49,662 nt of DNA from Acidobacteriota bacterium. GTDB taxonomy: Bacteria; Acidobacteriota; Vicinamibacteria; Vicinamibacterales; UBA8438. Positions 36,039-42,487 of the stretch are shown piece after piece. Each line of letters begins with the position of its first letter. The stretch's first letter is position 1. Below the pieces are notes generated by a model. That model searched no databases. It was not told where the DNA came from and was given only the letters and a program-made list of their open reading frames with translations. Made by a program: the position numbers and the translations under genes. The stretch lies in the NCBI GenBank assembly GCA_026708265.1, contig JAPOVI010000251.1, positions 1 to 49,662 of the forward strand, read 5' to 3'.

Positions 36039-36047
36039 AGCGCCGCC

Positions 36048-37172
36048 ATGCCGCACCGCAGCCCCGGGGCTCCGCAACGCGACGGCGCGGACTTCCTGAG
36101 CGGACGGCCGATCCGCTACTACCGGCCGCGCGGCAGCGACGACGTGCGCCGGCTGATCGACGAGGGCTTCCAGGCCTTCAACGCGGGGCGGCTGTCCGAG
36201 GCCTGCCGGCTCTTCAGCGAGCGCATGCTCGATCCGTCCCACGACACCACGATCGGACTCACCATGGCCGGCGCGCTCACGCCCGCGGGGCTCGGCGGCT
36301 GCGTCATCGAGCTGATGGAGCGCGGCCTCGTCGACTTCGTAATCAGCACCGGCGCGAACCTCTACCACGACCTGCACTTCGCGCTCAACTTCACGCTGCG
36401 GCGCGGCTCGCCCTTCCTCGACGACGTGAAGCTGTACGACGCCGGCGTCATTCGCATCTACGACGTGCTGTTTCCGGCGTCCGTGCTCCTCGAGACGGAC
36501 GCCTACGTGCGGGACTTCCTGGTCCGCGGCGGGTTCGACGGCCCGACGTCGAGCGCCGAGTTCCACTATCGCCTCGGCCGCGACCTGCTCGATCGGAGAC
36601 CCGGCTGCGAGGAGCACTCCCTGGTGGCGAGCGCCGCGGGCGCCGGCGTCCCGATCTACACGTCCTCGCCCGGCGACAGCTCCATCGGCATGAACCTCGC
36701 CTACCACGAGCTGCTCGGCGGCAGCCGGTTCATGATCGACCCGAATCGGGACGTCAACGAGGTTTCGGCCATCATCCTGGCCGGGGAGAAGAACGGCGCC
36801 GTCATCCTGGGCGGCGGATCGCCCAAGAACTTCTACCTGCAGGGACAACCGACCCTGTGGGAGGTCTACGGCATCCCCAAGGGGGGCAACGACTACTTCA
36901 TCCAGTTCACGACCGACCAGGTGGTCTGGGGCGGCCTCTCGGGAGCGACGCCGGCCGAGGCCGTGAGCTGGGGGAAGGTGAATCCCGGCAGCCTGCCCGA
37001 CACCGTCGTCGCCTACTGCGACACGACCATCGCGCTGCCCCTGTTCACCGAGTACGCGGTGGGAACGGCGCACGGCCGCCGGGCGCGCAAGGACCTGGTG
37101 CACCGGCGGGAGGCGCTGCTGGCCGCCCTCGAGAGCCGGGCGCGGGGCGCCCTGCGCCAGGCCGGCGGCTGA
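36048..37172 (+). CDS. Deoxyhypusine synthase-family protein
   Basis: The 374-residue protein belongs to the DHS fold, which moves an aminobutyl group from spermidine using NAD+. The substrate lysine of the family is present as Lys310 in EAVSWGKV, and the family blocks TIGLTMAGALTPAG (about 68-81), STGANLYHDLH (about 104-114), TSSPGDSSIGMN (about 205-216) and LGGGSPKNF are clear. Bacteria lack eIF5A, so the physiological product is more likely a polyamine such as homospermidine or a related compound. No polyamine genes flank it. The start is ATG 36048 with a -10 nine bases upstream. Confidence 0.88.
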   Translation: MPHRSPGAPQRDGADFLSGRPIRYYRPRGSDDVRRLIDEGFQAFNAGRLSEACRLFSERMLDPSHDTTIGLTMAGALTPAGLGGCVIELMERGLVDFVISTGANLYHDLHFALNFTLRRGSPFLDDVKLYDAGVIRIYDVLFPASVLLETDAYVRDFLVRGGFDGPTSSAEFHYRLGRDLLDRRPGCEEHSLVASAAGAGVPIYTSSPGDSSIGMNLAYHELLGGSRFMIDPNRDVNEVSAIILAGEKNGAVILGGGSPKNFYLQGQPTLWEVYGIPKGGNDYFIQFTTDQVVWGGLSGATPAEAVSWGKVNPGSLPDTVVAYCDTTIALPLFTEYAVGTAHGRRARKDLVHRREALLAALESRARGALRQAGG

Positions 37173-37224
37173 CCCGGCCCGCGACCGAGCGCGCGCAGCA
37201 TCCCCTCGCGTTCGTCAGGGCAGG

Positions 37225-37974
37225 TCAGGTCCCGGTCCGCACGTCCCGCGGCCGAAACGCGTAGTCCGCGGGGTCCTCGATTCCGGCCTCGTCGAAGGCC
37301 TGCAGCCGCTCGCGGCACTTGCTGCACCGCCCGCAGTGCCGGGCCGACGCCCCGGCCGGAACCGGGCTCATGCACGAGAGGGTGAGCTCGAACGGCACCC
37401 CGAGCGACTGCCCCAGCGCCACGACCTCCGCCTTCCCCAGGGCGCGCAGCGGCGCCGCGATGCGGACGTCGTGCGCGAGCCCCAGCGACAGGGCCCGCTC
37501 CATCGCCGCGAAGAACGCGGGCGTCGCGTCGGGGAACGGGTTGCCGCGCAGGAGGCCCAGCGCCAGGCGGCCGATGCCGTGGACCGCGCACCACGTGGCG
37601 GCCTTGGCCAGCAGGGTCACGTTGCGCCCGACCAGGTAGACCTCCTCGTCCGCCGTGCCGTACGCCGGCGGCGTGCCCCGGAGCGCCCAGTGCGTGCGCG
37701 GATACGTATCGCGGGCCGGGCAATCGAGCCGCGCCAGCGGCCCGAGGCGGCCCGCGAACGGGGGCGCCGCCAGGAGCTCCTCTGCGCGCCGGCGCTCGGC
37801 CGGCTCCCAGGCGAGCGCGCTGTTCACGTAGATCGGACGGACGTGGGCCGGGCTCCCTCCCGCGGCGAGCGCCGCGTCGAGCTCGCGGGCGAGCAGGACG
37901 ACGCTGTCCAGGCCGCCCGAGCAGAGGACGGCGGTTGCCCCGTTCGCGGCGGGTCCCGGAGCGCTGGCGCCCAT
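37225..37974 (-). CDS. queC: 7-cyano-7-deazaguanine synthase (QueC)-like
   Basis: The 249-residue protein has the PP-loop LCSGGLDSVVL (17-27) and a C-terminal zinc site CGRCSKCRERL with the upstream LSCMSP cysteine, the pattern of QueC, which makes preQ0 from carboxy-deazaguanine. The middle YLVGRNVTLLAKAATW block also fits. No queD, queE or queF is nearby. The N-terminus MGASAPGPAANGA is short and disordered. The start is ATG 37974, eight bases after a -10 element. Confidence 0.85.
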   Translation of the reverse strand: MGASAPGPAANGATAVLCSGGLDSVVLLARELDAALAAGGSPAHVRPIYVNSALAWEPAERRRAEELLAAPPFAGRLGPLARLDCPARDTYPRTHWALRGTPPAYGTADEEVYLVGRNVTLLAKAATWCAVHGIGRLALGLLRGNPFPDATPAFFAAMERALSLGLAHDVRIAAPLRALGKAEVVALGQSLGVPFELTLSCMSPVPAGASARHCGRCSKCRERLQAFDEAGIEDPADYAFRPRDVRTGT

Positions 37975-37982
37975 CGCCGGGG

Positions 37983-38012
37983 ATCCTAGGAGCTTGCGCC
38001 GCAGAACGCCAA
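37983..38012 (-). promoter_or_regulatory. Candidate queC promoter, close to the start codon
   Basis: On the minus strand TTGGCG (38012-38007), an 18-bp spacer and TAGGAT (37988-37983) precede the queC ATG by only 8 bp, again suggesting a leaderless transcript. Confidence 0.45.
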
Positions 38013-38117
38013 CGGAGTGCGTGCCGCGGCGCAAGGTCCTGGGACGGTGGGGGCTGGGGCCGACCCGGAGCCTGCGACGGGTGGGCGGCGCTAGCCCACC
38101 ATTCCCGGGCCCACCAC

Positions 38118-38147
38118 TTGACAAGGCAGCCGGGTATTTTGAATCAT
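38118..38147 (+). promoter_or_regulatory. Promoter of the porin / di-heme cytochrome operon
   Basis: Consensus TTGACA (38118-38123), an 18-bp spacer and AATCAT (38142-38147) form the best promoter upstream of the porin gene. The -10 lies entirely in the palindromic operator, so repressor binding would exclude RNA polymerase. Confidence 0.6.
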
Positions 38148-38155
38148 CAAAATAC
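38134..38155. promoter_or_regulatory. Palindromic operator, perfect 9-bp arms, upstream of the porin
   Basis: Arms GTATTTTGA (38134-38142) and TCAAAATAC (38147-38155) are exact reverse complements around a 4-bp centre ATCA. The AT-rich element stands out in this GC-rich DNA. The core TTTTGA-NTCA-TCAAA recurs at 41382-41403 between the DtxR repressor and feo genes, suggesting a shared metal-responsive operator. Confidence 0.75.
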
Positions 38156-38166
38156 GAATCGGCCAG

Positions 38167-39432
38167 ATGTCGAAACTCCGAATTCCAGCGTGCGAAATCG
38201 GGCTCGTCGCACTCCTCGCGGGCGGTCCGGCCGGCGCCGCGGCCGGTGCGGACGACGCCGCCCCGCAGGAAGCCGCCGATGCCGCAGCTCCGGCGGCGGC
38301 CGCGCGGGCAGCGGACGCGGCCGCCGCAACGGACCCGCCCGCGGCGGAAGGCGAGGCGGGACGGGGCGCCGCCCCGGCGGGCGCGGCCGCCGCTCCGCAG
38401 ACGGGGCCGATCTCCGGCTACATGGACTTCCACATCAACGACGCGCAATACGCCGACCCGGTGCTCGACTTCCACCGCTTCGTGCTCCTCGTCAGCCACC
38501 GGTTCTCGGACCGCGTCCACTTCGTGTCGGAGATCGAGCTCGAGCACGCCGTCGTCTCGCCGGAGACCGGCGGGGAGCTCGAGCTCGAGCAGGCCTACGT
38601 CGATTTCCGCATCGCGCGCCCCTTCAACCTGCGCGCGGGGATGGTGCTCGCGCCGGTCGGCATCATCAACGAGCGCCACGAGCCTCCGGTGTTCCACGGC
38701 GTCGAGCGGCCGCTCGTCGAGACGGTCCTCATCCCCACGACGTGGTTCGGCGCGGGGGCCGGGTTCCACGGCGAGCTGCGCGGCGGCTTCCGCTATCGCG
38801 CGTACGCCATGGAGACGCTCGACGCCTCCCGCTTCAGCGCCGACGAGGGGCTGCGGGAGGGGCGGCAGAAGGGCGCCGAATCGAACGCCCGGCACGTCGC
38901 CGGCACGGGACGGCTGGAGTACGTCGGCACGCCGCGGCTGACGCTCGGCGCGAGCTTCTGGCGGGGCAGGACCGGCTTCGCCTCCCCCCGCGTCGACTCG
39001 GCCCTCACCCTGGCCGAGATCGACGGCCGCTACCGTGTGGGCGAGGTGGGGGTGCGCGGGCTCTACGCGCACGCCTTCCTCGACGGGACGGGCGAGCTGA
39101 ACCGGACCGTGCAGCGGACCACCGGCGTCAGCCCGAACATCGCCCGCGAGATGCGCGGCTTCTACCTGGAGGGCTCGTGGTTCGTGGTGCCGCGGCCCGC
39201 GCCGCGGGAGGTGGCGGTCTTCGTCCGCTACGAGAACCTCGACACGCAGTTCCGCATGGCGCCGGGGTACGAATCGCTGCCGGCCTTCGACCGCGCGGCC
39301 TGGATTGCCGGGGTCACCTACTTCCCGGACCCCGACGTCGCGGTCAAGGTCGACTACACGGTGGTCCGCAGCCGGAGCGCGGTCGTCGACGCCCCCAATT
39401 CCTTCAACGTCGGCCTGGGGTGGTGGTTCTGA
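38167..39432 (+). CDS. Outer-membrane porin-like beta-barrel protein
   Basis: The 421-residue protein has a signal peptide (about 1-27), a long Ala/Asp-rich linker (about 28-80) and a barrel domain opening with GYMDFHINDAQYADPVLDFHRF. Repeating amphipathic strands follow (HFVSEIELEHA, LEQAYVDFRIA, FNLRAGMVLAPVG, GYESLPAFDR) and the protein ends with an aromatic GLGWWF, the typical outer-membrane insertion signal. It resembles phosphate-selective-porin-like (OprP/OprO-type) proteins, but the solute is unknown. The promoter is covered by a palindrome shared with the DtxR-feo region. The di-heme cytochrome gene overlaps its stop (TGATG). A role in metal passage or as a cytochrome sheath is possible. 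Confidence 0.8.
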   Translation: MSKLRIPACEIGLVALLAGGPAGAAAGADDAAPQEAADAAAPAAAARAADAAAATDPPAAEGEAGRGAAPAGAAAAPQTGPISGYMDFHINDAQYADPVLDFHRFVLLVSHRFSDRVHFVSEIELEHAVVSPETGGELELEQAYVDFRIARPFNLRAGMVLAPVGIINERHEPPVFHGVERPLVETVLIPTTWFGAGAGFHGELRGGFRYRAYAMETLDASRFSADEGLREGRQKGAESNARHVAGTGRLEYVGTPRLTLGASFWRGRTGFASPRVDSALTLAEIDGRYRVGEVGVRGLYAHAFLDGTGELNRTVQRTTGVSPNIAREMRGFYLEGSWFVVPRPAPREVAVFVRYENLDTQFRMAPGYESLPAFDRAAWIAGVTYFPDPDVAVKVDYTVVRSRSAVVDAPNSFNVGLGWWF

Positions 39433-40625
39433 TGGACGCACGCTCCGCGCTCGGGCGCGTGCTCGTGGCCGCGGGGGCGGCCGCGCTCGCCGCCGCGGCG
39501 CCGCTCACCGCGCAGCGGGCCACCCTGCCGGGGGATCCCCTGGCCGGGTTGACGCCGGCCGAGTTCGAGGAGTTCATGCTCGGTCTCGAGGACTTCCTGG
39601 AAGTCGAGACGGCCGAGGAAGGGCTCGGACCCGCCTACAACGGCACGAGCTGCGCCGCCTGCCACATCGTGCCCGCGATCGGCGGCATCGCGCCCATGAC
39701 CGTCACGCGCGCGGGCCTCCGGGACGCCGGGGGCGCGTTCCGGGCGGTCGACCCGGCTTTCGGCACCCTGTTCCAGAGCTTCTCCATTCCGACGCACGAG
39801 TGCCAGACGGTGATCCCCGCCGAGGCCAGCGTCATCGCGACGCGGATTCCGATTCCGCTCTTCGGCGCCGGGCTGGTCGAGGCGATCCCCGACGCCGCGC
39901 TCGAGGCGCTGGCGGATCCCCTCGACCTCGATCGCGACGGCATCAGCGGGCGCGCCCCGCTGGTTCCCGACCGGACCACGGGAGCGTCGCGGGTCGGGCG
40001 CTTCGGGTGGAAATCGCAGCAGGGCTCGCTGATGGACTTCGGGGCCGAGGCCTACCGCAACGAGCTGGGCATCACGAACGACCTCTTCCCCGACGAGCTG
40101 ACGTTCCGGCTCTCCCCGCGGCAGCTCGCGCGCTGCGACGCGGTCCCCGACCCCGAGGACATCGCGGACCCCGCCACCGGACGGCGCGGCATCGACAACC
40201 TGGCGGCGTTCCTGCGGATGCTCGCGCCGCCCGCGCGCGGGCCGATCACGCCCGCCGCCCGGCAGGGGCGCCGGGTGTTCGACGCCATCGGTTGCGCCGC
40301 CTGCCACACGCCGGCCCTGACCACGGGCCCGAGCAGCCACCCGGCGTTCGATCGCCGGACGGTGTCGCTCTTCTCCGACCTGCTGCTGCACGACGTCGGC
40401 ACCGGCGACGGCATCCGCCAGGCGGGGGCGGCACCGGAGGAGATCCGGACGCCCGCCCTCTGGGGGCTCCGCTTCCGGCGGCCGCTCCTCCACGACGGCA
40501 GCGCGTCCACGGTCGCCGACGCCATCCTCCGCCACGGGGGAGAGGCGGCAGCGGCGCGGGCCGGATTCGACCGGCTGGCGGATGGTGAGCGGAAAGCGCT
40601 GATCGCCTTTCTCGGGTCGTTGTAG
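39432..40625 (+). CDS. Di-heme c-type cytochrome of the DUF1111 (di-heme oxidoreductase) family
   Basis: The 397-residue exported protein has a hydrophobic signal (about 9-27) and two CAACH heme-binding motifs, C74-H78 and C288-H292. The blocks GLGPAYNGTSCAACH, IPIPLFGAGLVEAIPD, GRFGWKSQQGSLMDFGAEAYRNELGIT and TPALWGLRFRRPLLHDGSA are typical of the DUF1111 family. Relatives are often encoded next to imelysin-like iron-regulated proteins. The enzymatic reaction is not settled, and an electron-transfer role such as ferric or ferrous iron redox chemistry is inference. It is translationally coupled to the porin and converges on the DtxR repressor gene with 15 bp between stops. Confidence 0.88.
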   Translation: MDARSALGRVLVAAGAAALAAAAPLTAQRATLPGDPLAGLTPAEFEEFMLGLEDFLEVETAEEGLGPAYNGTSCAACHIVPAIGGIAPMTVTRAGLRDAGGAFRAVDPAFGTLFQSFSIPTHECQTVIPAEASVIATRIPIPLFGAGLVEAIPDAALEALADPLDLDRDGISGRAPLVPDRTTGASRVGRFGWKSQQGSLMDFGAEAYRNELGITNDLFPDELTFRLSPRQLARCDAVPDPEDIADPATGRRGIDNLAAFLRMLAPPARGPITPAARQGRRVFDAIGCAACHTPALTTGPSSHPAFDRRTVSLFSDLLLHDVGTGDGIRQAGAAPEEIRTPALWGLRFRRPLLHDGSASTVADAILRHGGEAAAARAGFDRLADGERKALIAFLGSL

Positions 40626-40640
40626 GCGGCCGAGGCAGCG

Positions 40641-41327
40641 TCATCCGGACGGCGGAGGCGGCGCGACCAGCAGCTTTGCGGCCGCCCGCATGCCGATGAC
40701 GATCGACCGGTCGCCGGCGCCGCGCACCAGCACGTGGTCGGCCGCCGCGTCCCGGCTCTCGACGCGGATCGTCTTCCCGGGCGTCAGATGGCTCTGCTCG
40801 AGAAAGCGCAGGAACGCGGTGTCCTGGTCGGTCACCCGCGCGAGCACCACGGCGGTGTCGATGGGGCAGGTGAGCAGCGTCTGGTACCGCGGCGTGGCCA
40901 TCGCCCCGTCCTGATCCGGGATCGGATCCCCGTGGGGGTCGACGGCGGGCCGCCCCAGCATCTCGTCAATGCGATCGATCAGGCGGTCGGAGGCGGCGTG
41001 CTCCAACCGTTCCGCCTCGTCGTGGACCTCCGCCCAGCTCATCCCGACCACCTCGACCAGGAAGAGCTCCATCAGCCGGTGGCGGCGCAGCACCAGAGCG
41101 GCCAGCTTCTGTCCCGCCGCGGTGAGCCTGACGCCGGCATAGGGCTCGTAGCGTACGAGGCCGGAATCCGCCAGCGTCTTGACCATGGTCGTGGCCGTGC
41201 CGGGGACGACGTGCAGCGCGCTCGCGAGCCGGCCCATCGGGACCAGTCGCGTGTCGTCCTCCTCGGCCATCTCGGCCTGGTAGATCGCCTTCAGGTAGTT
41301 CTCGACCGTGCTCGACGGTAGCGCCAT
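40641..41327 (-). CDS. DtxR/MntR-family metal-dependent repressor
   Basis: The 228-residue regulator has an N-terminal winged helix (about 1-70; STVENYLKAIYQAEMAEEDD and LASALHVVPGTATTMVKTL). The dimerisation and metal domain has HRLMELFLVEVVGMSWAEVHDEAERLEHAAS (about 81-111) holding the His/Glu ligands, and a C-terminal SH3-like FeoA domain (about 150-225) follows. Sequence alone does not say whether Fe or Mn is the corepressor; the feo context favours iron. The start is ATG 41327; an upstream frame continues through the operator and is unlikely. It is divergent from the feo operon with a palindromic operator in between. Confidence 0.92.
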   Translation of the reverse strand: MALPSSTVENYLKAIYQAEMAEEDDTRLVPMGRLASALHVVPGTATTMVKTLADSGLVRYEPYAGVRLTAAGQKLAALVLRRHRLMELFLVEVVGMSWAEVHDEAERLEHAASDRLIDRIDEMLGRPAVDPHGDPIPDQDGAMATPRYQTLLTCPIDTAVVLARVTDQDTAFLRFLEQSHLTPGKTIRVESRDAAADHVLVRGAGDRSIVIGMRAAAKLLVAPPPPSG

Positions 41328-41351
41328 GGTCCTGACCTGCCGGCCTGCCGC

Positions 41352-41380
41352 TTGACTTCGCCGCGCGGCTGGGCAACAAT
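41352..41380 (+). promoter_or_regulatory. Candidate promoter of the feo operon
   Basis: TTGACT (41352-41357), a 17-bp spacer and AACAAT (41375-41380) put the transcription start inside the palindrome at 41382-41403. On the minus strand a consensus TTGACA (41413-41408) lies on the other side of the same palindrome and may serve the repressor gene. Confidence 0.5.
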
Positions 41381-41381
41381 C

Positions 41382-41403
41382 GATTTTTGACTCATCAAAC
41401 TTC
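41382..41403. promoter_or_regulatory. Palindromic operator between the DtxR repressor and feo genes
   Basis: Arms GATTTTTGA (41382-41390) and TCAAACTTC (41395-41403) match at 7 of 9 positions around a CTCA centre. The core agrees with the site at 38134-38155 (TTTTGA-NTCA-TCAAA). It lies where it would control both divergent genes. Confidence 0.7.
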
Positions 41404-41443
41404 TGATTGTCAAGCCTCAAACTCACGGGATCGACGTGGTGAC

Positions 41444-42487
41444 ATGGTAGATCCGGCACTGGCCCTTCTTATCTTCGCCGGCCTGTGCGTCGTTCTGGCG
41501 GCCCTCGGATGGCCGGGCCGCGGCCTGGTGCCCCGCTGGCTGCGGATGGCGCAGCTCGGCGAGCGGGTGCTCCTGGAAGACGCCCTCAAGCACGTCCTGA
41601 CGTGCCGGCAGACCGGCCAGGGGTGCTCGGTCGACAGCGTGGCGGGCCGCTTGGGGCTGTCGCCGGCGCGCGCGGCGGCTCTGCTGTCGAGCCTCGCGCG
41701 GATGGGGCTGATCCGGATGGAGCCGGACGGTCCGGCGCTGACCCGCGAGGGCTCCCGCTCCGCCGTCAGCCTCGTGCGCACGCACCGCCTGTGGGAGCGC
41801 TACCTCGCCGACCGCACCGGCGTGCCCGCGGCGGAGTGGCACGAGCAGGCGGAGCGGATGGAGCACGCGCTGTCGCCGGAGCAGGCCGATGCCCTCGAGG
41901 TGCGGCTCGGCCATCCGACCTGGGATCCGCACGGCGATCCGATCCCCGATGCGTCGGGCGAGCTCCCCCCGGCCCCCGGCGTCGGCCTGGCCGAGGTCGA
42001 TCCCGGCCGTGCCGTCGAGATCGTGCACCTGGAGGACGAGCCGCGCGAGACGTACGACGCGCTGCTCGCCGACGGTCTCGTTCTCGGCGGCCGGCTGGAA
42101 GTCCTGGGGCGGGACGCGGGCGGCGTCCGGGTGCGGGCGGGCGGACGCGAGTGGACGCTGGACCTCCTCGCGAGCCGCAACGTCAGCGTGCGGAGGCTCG
42201 CGGAGGACGAGCCCGCCCAAACGGCATCGATGACTCTGGACGGGGCGCGCGTCGGCGAGCCGGTGCGCGTGGTGGAGATCTCGCGTGCCTGCCAGGGGCC
42301 GGAGCGGCGCCGGCTCCTCGATCTCGGCCTGGTCCGCGGCACCGAGATCACGGCCCGCTTCGCCAGCGCCGCCGGCGACCCCGTGGCCTACACGATTCGC
42401 GGCGCCCTGATCGCGCTGCGCCGCCGGCAGGCGTCCTGGATCGCCGTCGAGCCCGTGGCGGACGCCGCGGCGGAGGTGCGGGGATGA
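41444..42487 (+). CDS. Membrane-anchored DtxR-like regulator fused to a FeoA domain
   Basis: The 347-residue protein begins with one transmembrane segment (VDPALALLIFAGLCVVLAALGW, here shown as residues 2-23). A DtxR-type winged helix follows (about 40-110; VDSVAGRLGLSPARAAALLSSL), then the metal-binding dimerisation domain HRLWERYLADRTGVPAAEW and HEQAERMEHALS (about 111-145) with the same His/Glu spacing as the soluble repressor. Next come an SH3-like domain (about 180-245) and a second, clear FeoA domain (about 262-340; RLLDLGLVRGTEI). The stop overlaps feoB by 4 bp (ATGA). It takes the place of feoA in the operon, so it may gate FeoB in response to iron rather than bind DNA. The start is ATG 41444. 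Confidence 0.85.
   Translation: MVDPALALLIFAGLCVVLAALGWPGRGLVPRWLRMAQLGERVLLEDALKHVLTCRQTGQGCSVDSVAGRLGLSPARAAALLSSLARMGLIRMEPDGPALTREGSRSAVSLVRTHRLWERYLADRTGVPAAEWHEQAERMEHALSPEQADALEVRLGHPTWDPHGDPIPDASGELPPAPGVGLAEVDPGRAVEIVHLEDEPRETYDALLADGLVLGGRLEVLGRDAGGVRVRAGGREWTLDLLASRNVSVRRLAEDEPAQTASMTLDGARVGEPVRVVEISRACQGPERRRLLDLGLVRGTEITARFASAAGDPVAYTIRGALIALRRRQASWIAVEPVADAAAEVRG

Noticed and set aside
40641..41459. Longer start for the DtxR repressor, through the divergent promoter region
   Set aside because: The extra ~44 codons would cover the palindromic operator and look unlike any DtxR N-terminus; ATG 41327 precedes the helix directly.
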